Part shown: positions 33,827 to 44,977 of the stretch, in pieces | Layout of the letters: each line of letters begins with the position of its first letter | Position numbering within the stretch: position 1 is the stretch's first letter | DNA from: Blastocladiella britannica | Lineage: Eukaryota > Blastocladiomycota > Blastocladiomycetes > Blastocladiales > Blastocladiaceae | Length of the DNA stretch: 56,255 nucleotides | Reading direction: 5' to 3' | Assembly (NCBI GenBank): GCA_025349905.2 | Contig: MU624563.1 | Coordinates: 1 to 56,255 of the forward strand | Program-made: the position numbers and the translations under genes | The notes under the pieces: generated by a model | What the model was told of the DNA's origin: nothing | The model's database searches: none | What the model saw: only the letters and a program-made list of their open reading frames with translations

Positions 33827-35173
33827 TCAGACTCCCAGCCCCGCCTCGAGATCCATCACCAACCCGCGCACCTCGCCTTCGACCCGGGCCGCGCGCTCGG
33901 TCCGCACTGCGTCCAGTGCGGCGTCAAACGCGCGCTGCTGCCGCCGCGTATTGTCCGTCACTGAAGCCAAAAGACTTCGGAGTTTGTCGGTACTTGCTGC
34001 CGCACGGGCCTCGGCCAGAGCGCGCGCAGTGGCACCGGCGGCCGCGGCGTCCGCGTGTCGCTGCACCCGCGCGCAGAATTGGCACGCTGCAGTTATCCGC
34101 AACGACACGTCACGTCGGGGTGGTGAGGTGGAGGAGCGGTGGTGCAACGCAACTGTCGTTCGACGACTACTGTTGGAGACGGTCGCCGCCACGTCCATGG
34201 CATGATGCACGCACTGCGCCAGGGTCGAGACCGTGTGCGCCAGAGCGCGTCCATCGGCGGCACGGTCTCGTCGATATTGCTGCTGCTGATGTTGCAACAA
34301 TTGCTGCGGTTGAGGAGACAAGGACGCGCGGAGCAGCGGGCCAGAGAGTAAAGTGACCAGCTCTGCCACAAGGGGAAGCTGGATAGTGGTTGGTACTGCT
34401 GCTGCCGAGACGGGTGCTGCCGATGCTGCTGCTGGCTGCTGTTGCTGCGGCATGTGGATGCGAATTGACTGGCCCCCTCCTCCGGGCGCTGCTGCATCCC
34501 ATGGCATCGCAGACACAGACGAATGTGTTTTTGCAGAATGACGGCGATTACTGCTGCGGCGAGGTGCGGCCGGAGTTTCCGCGTCCGTTGCGTACTCGCT
34601 CGCGGCCTGGCCGTCGTCGCTCGAATCGTCCTTGGCAGTGGAGCCAGACCCAAACCGCATCATGGGCGGCGGCGGAGGCGGAGGCGGAGGCGGAGGTGGC
34701 GGTGGCGGTGGACGAGCTCTTGCCTTGGGCGATCGGGATCGCACCCTCTGGTGAGCATCTCCTGGGGGATCCGAGTCCTCCAGTCCCGGGTGATCCAGTT
34801 CGGGCGAGGATTCAAACCGTTTAGCCTTGGATTTGGGTTTGGGCGGCGGTGGCGGCGGCGGATCCGCTTTCTTCCCATGCCGCTTTTGCAAAACATCCAT
34901 GACCAAACGCGCCTTTTGGCCAAACGACATGTCGGAGAGCGAGGCGGTCTTTTTGCGCAGCCGGTTGAAGTCGGATCCAGGGTGGAGGCCCGGTGGTGGC
35001 TGACGGTGGTGCTCATGTTGATGTTGAATCTCGGGAACTGGAGGCATATCTTTGTTGTGTCCTCCTTGGTCAAGGGCATGGTTGCTGTCATTATTGTAAT
35101 CGCCATCATCGCCGCCACCGGCAGCAGGCGGAGCTAGTGGCACGATCTTGACGATGGTCGAGGATGCAGACAT
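33827..35173 (-). CDS. Pro-rich, largely disordered protein, unknown
   Basis: Single exon, 448 residues, starting at the ATG at 35173 (the open frame extends three codons further to a TTG that is not a start). Contents in order: Asp/Asn/His-rich N-terminus; a short helical motif with SFGQKARLVMDVLQKRHGKK (about 85-104); a Pro block and acidic Ser cluster; sixteen consecutive prolines; Ser/Arg-rich stretch; then a long Ala/Arg helical C-terminal third (about 300-448) with coiled-coil potential. SP/RS-like sequences and poly-Pro suggest SH3/WW or actin-regulator contacts. No domain recognised. Real-gene support is moderate: one long open frame with matching GC3 bias, a tight convergent neighbour, and a clean divergent promoter with bL35m. 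Confidence 0.65.
   Translation of the reverse strand: MSASSTIVKIVPLAPPAAGGGDDGDYNNDSNHALDQGGHNKDMPPVPEIQHQHEHHRQPPPGLHPGSDFNRLRKKTASLSDMSFGQKARLVMDVLQKRHGKKADPPPPPPPKPKSKAKRFESSPELDHPGLEDSDPPGDAHQRVRSRSPKARARPPPPPPPPPPPPPPPPMMRFGSGSTAKDDSSDDGQAASEYATDAETPAAPRRSSNRRHSAKTHSSVSAMPWDAAAPGGGGQSIRIHMPQQQQPAAASAAPVSAAAVPTTIQLPLVAELVTLLSGPLLRASLSPQPQQLLQHQQQQYRRDRAADGRALAHTVSTLAQCVHHAMDVAATVSNSSRRTTVALHHRSSTSPPRRDVSLRITAACQFCARVQRHADAAAAGATARALAEARAAASTDKLRSLLASVTDNTRRQQRAFDAALDAVRTERAARVEGEVRGLVMDLEAGLGV
34664..34711 (-). repeat. Sixteen-residue polyproline tract (CCN repeat)
   Basis: Coding repeat of proline codons, seen on the plus strand as GGC/GGA repeats, inside the disordered protein at 33827-35173. 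Confidence 0.85.
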
Positions 35174-35244
35174 GTCTTTCAAGGTTGGGAAAATGGAGAT
35201 GTGCTCTTTCGACAGAATTTACGACTGAAGTCAAAAATCAAGAG
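35174..35244. promoter_or_regulatory. 71-bp divergent promoter (unknown / bL35m)
   Basis: Seventy-one base pairs separate the divergent ATGs of the Pro-rich protein and bL35m. No distinctive element recognised. Confidence 0.45.
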
Positions 35245-35666
35245 ATGAGTTTCCTGCTGTCCTCGCTCGCAACCGCATTCCGGCCGTCGCGTGCGTAGTG
35301 CCTTAAAACAATGTGAAGTGCTCATTGCTCATTCAGTAGAAATGTACAGTCTGGACCACTGCACCCGTGCGCAACCTGTCCAAGTACAAGCTCAAGACGC
35401 ACAAGGGCGCGTCCAAACGGTGGTTCCCGACGGGCGATTCGCGTGAATTCAAGCGCATGAAGGTCAACCATGTACGTCCTATCAGTATGCGTTGTTGTCT
35501 TCGTATCGAAAAAGTATTCACGTCACAATAAAAACGGACATAGGCCCACTTGAACCAGGGCGTGTCCACGAGCCGGCTGCAGCGTCTGACACAGATGGCA
35601 GAGCCCACAGGCAAGGCCATGCGCAGGACGCTGCACCGCCTGCTGCCATACGCGTCGTCAAAGTAA
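35245..35666 (+). CDS. MRPL35: Mitochondrial large ribosomal subunit protein bL35m
   Basis: Small protein of the mitochondrial 54S ribosomal subunit, missed by simple ORF length cut-offs because it is split in three (35245-35290, 35350-35471, 35544-35666; introns 59 and 72 nt). Spliced product is 96 residues. Exon 1 encodes a hydrophobic, Arg-containing, acid-free presequence. The bL35 signature is clear: KLKTHKGASKRW, then a basic segment (REFKRMKVNHAHLN), and a C-terminal helical tail ending LPYASSK. The first acceptor (TACAG) is chosen by frame; an upstream TAG acceptor is possible. The stop lies 48 bp before the Mg transporter start on the same strand. Confidence 0.88.
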
Positions 35667-35714
35667 AAATATAAAAACTCCTCTCTCCGCGCGTCTGCAG
35701 TAAAGTGAAATCAA

Positions 35715-37140
35715 ATGGCACCTCCACCCCTCCCGCTCCGGTCGCGCTCGCGGTCACCACCACCACCGCTGGCGTCGGGAGCATCTGTAAGCATGTTCGA
35801 CGACCGCCATCACGCGTCTTCGGCACACGATCTGCTGGCAATGGCGGCGTTTAGCGGTCCGTCCGAGGCTGGATCGCGCTTATTGGACAATGACCTCGAT
35901 GACCACGACGTGCCACCCCCGCCTCCGCTGCATTTCGCCAGCACGGGCGCCCGCGGGTACCGGCCGCTTCTGGATGGCGAAGACGACGACGAATCAGATG
36001 GCCGCTCTGGCTCTGGTTTCTCTCGTGGCACGGACATTCGCCACAATACTCGCCACCCACCACCGCGCCCGCACTTTTCGCTTTCCGAGAAACCTGGTGA
36101 TGGTGGGCGAGCACCGCTGAATGCATTTACGATCGAAGAGGATGAAGTCGACAATGGTCCTCCTATTGCATCAAGACCGCCGCCACTGCGAGCCAGCGCA
36201 TTTGCAACGGGTGGGATCTTGTCGCCGACCAGCTCCTCGGGCCGGTTCGATCCCGAGTCCCTCGCACCCGCTCTGGCCACCGCGCACGCCGCCGCGCAAC
36301 TCACGGAACTGGCGTTCTTGCAGCAGCTTCTAGACCCGGCGTTGTCGCGCCACGACGTGCACGTGATGGTGGGCACGCGCGTGCAGCGCCTCATTCGCGA
36401 CGACGACGCGGGCCGACTGGGGAAACTGTCGCTGGTGGCGCTGGCGGCACGGCGATTACCGGCCATCATCTTGACGGTGGTGCTGGAAATGGGCGTTGGG
36501 GTCATGGTTGGCAGCTTTGACGATCTGCTGGCCCGACGGGTCGTGCTCGTGTCGTTTATGCCCATGATCAGTGCCATTTGTGGTTCGTCCATTTCAGGGT
36601 ACCTGTCTTTCAGACTGACTAACACTGTGAAATGTAAAAGGAAACATTGGTCTGCAGGCATCCACGTCGACGCTGCGTGCGCTGGCAACGGGCCATGCAT
36701 CCCATACCGCTTGGTCTTCGGTGCGTGGCGTGCTGTTGCGTGAGTTGGGATCGGGTCTTGCGCTCGGTGGTATGCTTCTCGTCACGCTCTCGATCATGGT
36801 TGCACTCTGGACCTGGGATTTGACGACTGGTTTTGGTATGCTTTTTCTTTTTTTTCTCGATTTCAACTCCAGTAAGCTCACATTTGTTTACTAGTGGCGG
36901 GATTCAGCATTTTGCTGAGTGCATCCATGGCGGGCTTGATGGGTTCACTGGCTCCGCTGTTTTTCAAGACCATTGGCTTTGATCCAGCGCTTTGTGCTGG
37001 TCCATTGGGTTCGTTTTTTTTTTCTTTCTCTACCGACTTGATCCAACTCCTCCTGACAACAACAAAATTTCTTAGAAACCGCGGTCCAGGATCTTGTCGG
37101 CATTTCGATCTACTTGACGGTGGCAAGCATCTTATTATGA
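35715..37140 (+). CDS. SLC41/MgtE-family divalent cation (Mg2+) transporter
   Basis: Four exons (35715-36582, 36641-36835, 36895-37008, 37076-37140; introns 58, 59, 67 nt) give 413 residues. The N-terminal 240 residues are Pro/Asp/Ser-rich and cytosolic. One MgtE-type membrane half follows: LPAIILTVVLEMGVGVMVG (TM1), SFMPMISAICGNIGLQAST, which is the conserved GN-GLQ motif rebuilt across intron 1, then LRALATGHA, LALGGMLLVTLSIMVALW, LLSASMAGLMGSLAPLFFKT and GFDPALCAGPLETAVQDLVGI across intron 3. SLC41 proteins usually carry two MgtE halves; here only one is present, so the protein may act as a dimer like bacterial MgtE. Stop codon is 32 bp from the convergent TyrRS stop. Confidence 0.92.
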
Positions 37141-37172
37141 TTAAAGATTATATTTAGCAAAGAAAAAGCAAC

Positions 37173-38363
37173 TCATTCCTGAGCGGCAGCATCGGCAGCA
37201 GCGGGGGCCGCATTCTCACTGTCGGCAGTGTCGGGGCGCTTGTTGTGCTTCTTCTTCTCCTTCTTCTTGGACCCACCAGCGGGTGCCTTGCCCGGAGTTG
37301 GGTACGCGAGCTCCGTGATGGCCGCAAATTCGCCGTCGGCCAGGGCGGCGCGAATCGGGGCCAGGACCGCGTTGAGGTGCTCGGCGGTAGCCTTCTTGAG
37401 GTCTCCCGGGTGCACCAGCTTCTCGGCAAACGCCGTGGTGAGCTCATCGGGGGTCGAGAACGCCTGGTTGCCGCCAAACTTCTCGGGCCGCTGAATCAAG
37501 AACTGCCAGCTGTCGCCGTCGCGCAGCTTGCCGAGCGGGAACAGCACCGACTTCACAAACGACAGCACGCCATTGTCGTCAACGTTGCCCTCCTCGCAGA
37601 ACGCGCGCTTGAGCTTACGCTCCACGTCCTTGGGCGCCTCGAGCAAGTCCACCTTCGAGTCCGGGTCGGACGACGACATCTTGGACCCGGCCAGACCGGG
37701 CACCATAGCGTTCATCAAGTGCGCGCGCTTCTTGTACCCGAGCTTGGGCAGGTACTTTTCGGCCAGCACAAAGATCTTGCGCTGGTCGGCGCCGCCAAAC
37801 TGCGCGTCGACGCCCAAGTACTCCTCGTCGAGCGCCTGCAAACCGGGGTAAATCAGGCCCGAGAGCATCGGGTTATCGGTCTGCTTGACCACCTCGGCAC
37901 CGGCCTTCTTGGCATCGTGCACCGACAGCATGGCCGCCAGCTTGTACTGGTCAAGGTTGTACTTTTCCGTCAGCTGGTACTCGGTGCCCACCACGAACCG
38001 CAGCCGGTCAATGGGCACGCCGACCGTGGACAGCACCGTCTTGATGAGCCGCTCGTAGTACTGGGTACGTGCGCGGAGCTGCTCCCAGGGCGCCTTCATG
38101 TTGTCGAGGAACGCGTGCAGGTCGGCAAACAGCACCGTCACGTGGCACCCCGCGGCCAGGAAATCGGCGATCTTGACCAGCGGCACAAAGTACCCAATGT
38201 GCGGCTTGCCCGTGGGCGCGGTGCCCCAGTACAGCGACAGGTCGCGGCCCTCGCCCAGGACGCCGCGAATCAGGTCCTCGCCTAGCGTCTCTTGCAGGCC
38301 GCGGGTGATGATTTCGACCTTGGCGTCGACCGAGAGGGGAGGCGTGTTATCAGAGGTAGCCAT
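37173..38363 (-). CDS. TYS1: Tyrosyl-tRNA synthetase, cytosolic
   Basis: Class I aminoacyl-tRNA synthetase charging tRNA-Tyr. Intronless, 396 residues, close to yeast Tys1. The HIGH-type signature is PTGKPHIGY (50-58) and the KMSKS-type loop is KMSSS (228-232). Other family strings include [18 protein letters not shown] and [13 protein letters not shown]. The C-terminus after about 360 is a Lys-rich tail ([11 protein letters not shown]) and then Ala-rich, with no EMAP-II domain as found in animal TyrRS. No targeting peptide. Strong codon bias (C-ending codons) and lack of introns fit a highly expressed gene. Confidence 0.98.
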   Translation of the reverse strand: MATSDNTPPLSVDAKVEIITRGLQETLGEDLIRGVLGEGRDLSLYWGTAPTGKPHIGYFVPLVKIADFLAAGCHVTVLFADLHAFLDNMKAPWEQLRARTQYYERLIKTVLSTVGVPIDRLRFVVGTEYQLTEKYNLDQYKLAAMLSVHDAKKAGAEVVKQTDNPMLSGLIYPGLQALDEEYLGVDAQFGGADQRKIFVLAEKYLPKLGYKKRAHLMNAMVPGLAGSKMSSSDPDSKVDLLEAPKDVERKLKRAFCEEGNVDDNGVLSFVKSVLFPLGKLRDGDSWQFLIQRPEKFGGNQAFSTPDELTTAFAEKLVHPGDLKKATAEHLNAVLAPIRAALADGEFAAITELAYPTPGKAPAGGSKKKEKKKHNKRPDTADSENAAPAAADAAAQE

Positions 38364-38505
38364 TATCGTTGTTGTGGGTGTTGCTGTTGTTTATATTGAG
38401 CTATGACGACGAGCGAAAGAGGCGGCCGTGCATTAAATCCACTCCGAAGAGAAGGGCAAAAAAAGTCGATATCACGTGAGCACAGACTCTCCAAGAGAAA
38501 ATCGA

Positions 38506-41500
38506 ATGGCCCACTACGCCCACCCGCACTTGACGTCCACGGCACAGGCGCCGCCGGGCGTGCTTCTGGCCGTGCCCAAGTCAGCGTCTACCACTGCTCT
38601 TTATACGCCACCATCGCCCATCACGAATGGTGCTGGTCTCCCTCCTTCTTCGACCTCGACTTCTACTTCGTCCTCACAGGCGCCGTCGCCCGTGCCATTT
38701 CATGCACCAGCGCTGCCTCCGATCTCGGACGACGAGATAGGAGCGGGTGATACCGACCCCGAGCCCGTCGAGGAGCGCGTCGTTTCGCTCTATGCCCCCT
38801 CCTCCGCCACCGTGAGCACCACCACCACCACCCTCACCACCTCTGGTCCGTGGCTATCACAGCAAAAGAAGCAGCAACAGCCGATACAACCACCACCACC
38901 ACCTGTGCCTGCACCTGCACCTGCAACGATGGACCCACTGGCCCTTGCTGATCAGCTGCGCGAAGCGTGCATCCATGGCCGCCTGCCCGCAGTGCGCCTG
39001 CTCCTCGAGTCCGGGAATGGCAATGTTAGCAGCTCCAATAGCAGCAGCAACAGTGTACATGGCGCGGGTGCGGTCCGTGCCACCACCGCCGACCGCGACG
39101 GCATTCCGCCCCTGCACTGGGCGGCCATCAACGGGCACGCGCGGATTACCCGGTACTTGATCGATGAGCACCATGCGCCCGTCGACGTGCCAGCAGGTGC
39201 GCTAGGTGCGACGGCGCTGTCGTGGGCAGCACGGCACGGCCACACCACGGTTGCGGCGGTCCTGCACGCGCGCGGGGCCAATATCGGCGCCAGCGACCGC
39301 GACGGGTTGGCACCGCTGCACATCGCCGCGCAGCATGGCGCCGCACGCATGTGCGTTGCGCTGGTGGCCATGGGCGCACCCGTGGACGGGCCCGACGTCT
39401 CTGATGCGCTGCGACCGCCCGTGTTTTATGCGCTGGTCGGCGCCGGCGGGGTCGCGGGGACTGGCGCCGCTGCCGCCGCGTCGTACGAGACGGTATGTGC
39501 GCTTCTGGCGTTAGGGGCGGATCCTAACGCTGCCGTGGCCGGGTTCCCGCTCCTGCACTGGGCGATCCACCGCCGTGCCCGCCGTACCGCCGAAGCATTG
39601 CTCACTCACGGCGCTGATCCGGCCGCTGCCGATCCGCAGGGCCGGGACGCACGAGCTTCTGCGCGCGACGTGGCCGCATGGGATCCGCGGTGGATCGCCG
39701 CGTGGATGGGTGGTACCGCGCCTCTTCCGACGCCAACGCCGCGAACCAGCCGCGTCGCCTGGTGGCGCGGGATCCTGCATCCGTGGTGGTGGCACAGTTT
39801 CTTGCCCGTGGTATCGCCCGCAACCGCCGACCGCGTGTGGGCCGGAATGCCGGTAGTCCAGGCAACACTGTACGCGGTATCGACGCCGTGGCCGTGGTAC
39901 TGGAACTTTGTGTTTGGTACGGTCGCCTCGGCTCTACTGCAGTTTGGCGCCATTGCCGTGCTCTACACGCGCGCAGTGGCCGACGCCAAGCCGTTGTCGT
40001 CTTTGGCTCCGGGAGCGCCCGCCGACGACACGATTGGCGCGCTGAGGCACCCGCGCCCACCCGAGCCTCACCGTATTGCCTCGACGCCGTACTTGGCCGC
40101 GCTGATGGCCACCGCCATGACCGCGGGCGGCGTCCTGTGGGCGGTGCGGCTGATGCCGGTGTTGGACGGCACCGCACACAAGGTGTTTTTCATTGCCGTG
40201 TGGTGCAGTACCATGTGGTGTTACCGCGGCGCCGTCTTTGGCGACCCGGGCCGTGTTCCGCAGCGCGGCCGACGTGGGGTGTGGCCGCCACCGGCCACGC
40301 GTACGTCAGCTCCGTTCCATCACCGGCACGGTTCTAGCCCTGTCACCACTACCACTATTGCCGATTCTGCTGATCGCGGCGGCAGTGGAGTCGCGGGCGA
40401 GCGCACGCCGATGGTGGCTCTGGATATGGGCATGAGCAATACCCTCGTGCCCGGCATTGAGCACCAGATTGAGGCTCGCGCGATCATTGAAACGGCCGAG
40501 CGTGGCGAGCTCGACGATGCTCATTTTTGCTTGACTTGCTTGGTGCGCTTTCTCTTTTGTATATTTTCGCATTTTGCTTTCCTTTGACTAATCTCACAGC
40601 GCATGCCTAGGCTCTTCGCCCAGTTCGGTCAAAGCACTGCAAGCAATGCGATCGATGCGTGATTCGATTCGATCACCACTGCCCTTGGACTTGGTACAGT
40701 TTCTCAATTCTCTGGAAAGGTCGATCAACTCTGATTGAAATGCTTTATAGGAACTGCATTGGTGGCTCCAATCACCGATACTTTATGCTCTTGCTGATTG
40801 GCTTTATCGTTTGCGCCGTATGCCTCATTTCGGATTGGTTCAGCGCCGCCGACGCACGGATATTGGACATGCCTCCCTCGGACGCGGGACAGTTGTCGAG
40901 AGACTGCCTCGGGATCTCGTTTTGCATGGCGTGGCGGCTTGATCCCGTGGTGGGCTGGCTGGTGGTGTTGGCGATCCTGCAAATCACTTGGGTGTCGCTG
41001 CTTCTCGCCCAGCAGCTGTACCACGCCACGCAAAACTCGACCACGAACGAGTGGATCAATTGGTACTTTTTTCTTTTTTTTCTTTTCTTTTCCGAAAGTA
41101 GAGAGACTCACGTCAAAATGAAAAAGGTTCAAATACGATCACACATCTGTTCAACGGGGCGGGTTTGTCGAGGACTCGGACACCGGGTACCGGTCCTCGC
41201 GAAACCGCGACTGGCGTCCGGTCCTGGATCGCGGGACGATCCGCAACTGCATCGAGTTTTGGACGGCGCCTGGGGATCTCTACGCGCGGCATTTCGACGC
41301 CGACCGGCATCCGTGGATGTCGCGCGCAGAACGTGACGATATTCACGGCCCATCATCGTCGGCAACCGTGACTCCGGCTCTGGCGGCGGGGACAACAAGG
41401 CCGAACTGGATGCGCCGGTGGTTGGGTGGGCATTCCCACTCCCACAGCCACGATCGGTACACCCCAGTGGCTGGGTCGGATAATGAGGGGCATATTGTCA

Positions 41501-41508
41501 ATGTGTAG
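38506..41508 (+). CDS. AKR1: Ankyrin-repeat DHHC palmitoyltransferase, Akr1/ZDHHC17-type
   Basis: Golgi/endosomal S-acyltransferase. Four exons (38506-40542, 40611-40693, 40751-41062, 41127-41508; introns 68, 57, 64 nt) give 937 residues. After a Ser/Pro/Gln-rich N-terminus, ankyrin repeats run from about 145 to 395 ([61 protein letters not shown]). TM helices occur near 460-580. The cysteine-rich domain is assembled over introns 1 and 2: [20 protein letters not shown], then DHHCPW (700-705) with catalytic C703 and NCIG at 708. The usual TN before NCIG is TW here. Two more TMs and a His/Ser-rich tail follow. The ATG at 38506 is used because the upstream frame opens only with GTG. Confidence 0.94.
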
Positions 41509-41615
41509 CTTTTATACAAAGCATTTGCGCGAGCAAATAAAGTTAGACTCTAATTGTATATTGTATTTGTGTCTTCAACTCACTCTTCAACTATGGGATC
41601 CGAGTGAAAGGAAAA

Positions 41616-44600
41616 TCAAGGTCGTGCTGTGCCGGACGGGGTCTTGCCAGCCCTTGCTGCTGCCGCAGCCACCGCCACTGGCCCTCCTGTTGCTCCCTCG
41701 TCATCGATCCCAGCGACCGCGTCGGGTGAAAGCGGATCCGCGAGCTTGGTGCACATGGTCGGCAATTGGACTTGACACATGGATGAGAGGCCCTTGAACG
41801 TGTGTGCGAACGGAGTCACCACCGTTGGCTTCCCGAGCGTTGCCAGCAGGTATTCGGGTGTCTTGATTCCAGAGAGAACAAGCGGGACAGAAGGTGGCGG
41901 GTCTTGGTACCTGTTATAAAAGTTGTCAGTTTCGCTCCACGAAAAAAAAAAAAAAAGGAAAAAATCGCACGATTTCCAGAAATCTCGGTTCGACTGCAAG
42001 TGCTCCAGTCCAGGGAACACGTGCTCCTCGTTCATGTACGAGTCCCACGTTTCGTACAAGGGTGCGACCACAAACTCAATGAATCCGAGCTGGCACTTGC
42101 CCACGCCGGGCTGTTCCCGGTCCATGAACCGCGAGATCGGAATCCCCAGCGACCGCTCAATGTCGCCCTGCTGGTAAAATTCGCGCATGACCAGCTCGGT
42201 CCATTTCTTGGACAGTTCTGGCGGGCGGGTCGGGTTGGACACGTCGGCGCACTTGATGGAGATTTCCATGATCAGTTGCCGGTCCTTCACGTCCTTGAGA
42301 TTGATCCCGGCCCCCGACAATTTGTTCTTGAACCGCGAGTGCAGCTCAAAGTGGAACGCCATGTCGGTCGCCAGCACCATCTTGATCATGCACTGGCGGA
42401 GGTGCTGCTGCGACTCCTTGGACAGCGCCGACAGGAAATTGCACTCGGGGTTGTTGAGCAACAGCTCGAACGCCTTGGCAGTGTGGTGGTTCTCAAGCAC
42501 TGACTGGTCATTGTACCGCACCGCCAAGTCGGACCGGGTTTCCACCAGGAACGCATTGGTGACGCCCGGGTGATCGACGTCGTGGCACGCCGCCGCTAGC
42601 AAGCAGGCTAGTCGTTCCTCCACGCTGAGCAAGTCGGCCATGCCCAAGGTCGTCAAAAAGTAGTACGCGCCGTGCATCACGTCCACCGCATGGATCGAAT
42701 TGTGGTACGGGTTGGCACGGTACCCAGACTCGAGCGATATAAAGAACCGCTCCACTTTCGACCGGTCGAGTCCAAACATCGAGTGCATGTCAAAGTGCGC
42801 AAAGCAGTGCTGCGCGAAAAAGTACAGTGGCCGGCCGTTGGTGACTTGCGCCAGCTCAAAGCAGTTAAAGTCCCAGGTCTCAGCACTCGACAGAGCGGCT
42901 TGAATCAGCGTGTCGTTGGCCAGCACCGGCTTGTAAATGATCTCGGGAATCGCGCTCGAGAGGCCGTTCCCGCCGCCAGCGATCAAGCCCGGGGTGGCCA
43001 GTCCCTCAACGCCCGGTCGAAGCCCGTCAGTGAGCGCCGGGGTTGCTGCTGTGCCAACAATGCCGCCAACCGTGTTGCCCGTGTTGAGTTCGGGACTGGC
43101 ATTGGTTTCCTTTGCCTGCAGCATATTGTCGAGCCACTGCTTGACGTCCTGGTCAATGTTTTCCTTGAATGCGCCCAAGTCGACCTGGAACAGCTTGTTG
43201 GACGACAGAATGCCAATCACGTAGTCGAGCGACTCGACCACTTCGCCGTCCATCCGCTCTTTCGTCTGGATGCCCTTGATGATCTGAATCACCTTGGTGA
43301 TGGGCGAGTCAAGGTCCAGCGGCTGATCGCCGACTTTAAGCGACTTGAGCTTATCCTGAAGCTCCTGGTTGGCGACCTGCAGCTTGGTCATGCGGCGCTG
43401 CCGCTCAATCAAAAAGTACGCGTAGCGCTTGATGAATCGCTGCAGCATAAACAGGCCCATTTGCAGCAGCGCCATGAACACCAGGAACGTGCCCTCGGCC
43501 GGAATCGAGATCGAGACGGGCGTCAGTTCCCGCACAAACATGCTGTTGTAACGGTTGAAAATGTTGATGGCCGAGCCGTTGGTCATGAGGCCGACCGAAA
43601 TCAAGTACGCGAGCAGCTGCAGCGCCGAAGAAAACATGATGTGGCGCGTCAGCTGCGATGCACCAGACTGCATGCTGATCACCATCAGCGAAATGAACCA
43701 CAGGACCGAGAACAGAATGTGGCTCTCGCGCGCCAGCAAGCAAAACTCGATGAATGGCAAAATCGACAGGTACATGGGCAACAGAGAGTGGTCGTTGGTC
43801 GCATACACTGCCCGTGACACTTGGGCCACGCAAAAGCAGGTCGCAAAGTCTACGGTTTTTTGTTTTGTTGGTATGAATATCAGTCCGGCCACCTTGCATT
43901 ATATATAAGAAACAATGGATGGACGTACATATGGAAATGCCCACGGGGCGTGTTTGGCTGATCCATCCCACGGCGTACCCAATAAACAAGAGGACGCCGT
44001 ACCACAAGTAGTGGAAGTTCATTTGGAAGGCCACGTCGCCCATGATGGGCTCAAAGACTGCATCCTCCATTGTCCCTACTTTGGATGCCGACCCTGATCG
44101 CGCGAATTTTTGCATGCTGTGTCCGTCCATGGAAGCATATCAGAAACCGGAATGACCAACCAAAAAATCAAAAAAGGGAAACGTACGAAGAGCTGCTCGT
44201 AAGGCCGGCGACGTGGCGACCCGACTCATGCACCGCGGAAGCTGGGGGTTGCGACAAGTGGCCGCGGTAGGAAGCATTGACGGCGGAATTTCGCGGCCCA
44301 GGGATTCGGCCAAACTGAGACCCGCGCTGGTCTCCAGCGAGCGGTGCGGTACCGCGCGGGATCGTGGAGTTGAACGAAATCACGGAAGCCCGTCTGCGGC
44401 TCGCAGCTGCGGTCATACCGCCACCACCTCCTCCGCCCGTCGATAGGGAATGGCTGCCAACAATTGGCAGCTGCTGCGAACTGACGGGATGCGCATGCCG
44501 CGTACCGTTGAGCGAGAGCGACGACCCCTGGTGCGATGATCCGCCCAGCAACCCGCCCCCGGAAACCGATGCGAGCACGGATGCCTGGCGTCCGCCTGAC

Positions 44601-44977
44601 GGCTGCTGCCGCGGTTCGCCGCCAGTGGCGCCAACGAGGTGCGGGTTGGAGGGACCGGTGTTGAGCTGCGATTGGGAAGTTGCCACAGAGACACGCGAGC
44701 CATTTACGGCCGGGGTTCGCGACATGGAGCCTGCCATGCGGTTTCCCCAACCGGGCTCTGCTCCTGGCAATCCTGGGACTGCTCCTGGCCCAATGAGCCC
44801 TGATCCAGACGCGGTAATTTGCCCAGTGGCAGAGGTCGCGCCTCCAAGCTGTGGTGGCCCAGCGGCCGAGTTGAGGAGCGTGCGCGCGTACAAGTCGCGC
44901 TCTTTTCGCAGCTCGCGCACATATTCGGGTGTGTAAAATCGGGGATCGCGCGACTTGTCGGGCTGCGGCGGCGGCAT
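41616..44977 (-). CDS. Membrane-anchored class I cyclic nucleotide phosphodiesterase
   Basis: Hydrolyses cAMP and/or cGMP. Four exons (44977-44187, 44116-43929, 43849-41971, 41910-41616) give 1050 residues. A disordered Gly/Ser-rich N-terminus (about 1-265) precedes roughly six hydrophobic helices (about 290-480). A basic coiled coil follows (FLIERQRRMTKLQVANQELQ), then a linker and the HD-type PDEase domain. Metal/catalytic motifs: YHNSIHAVDVMH (about 707-718) and HDVDHPG (about 745-751), with the conserved NPTRPP and a C-terminal QLGF-containing helix. Substrate choice cannot be read safely. Intron 3 (60 nt) is stop-free and in frame; it is called from its donor, T-rich tract and acceptor. 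The layout matches a membrane-tethered PDE with no GAF or PAS domain. Confidence 0.92.

Noticed and set aside
43405..44116. Membrane part of the PDE as a microbial rhodopsin
   Set aside because: I could not find a TM7 lysine in the expected setting, and the helix count appears to be six.
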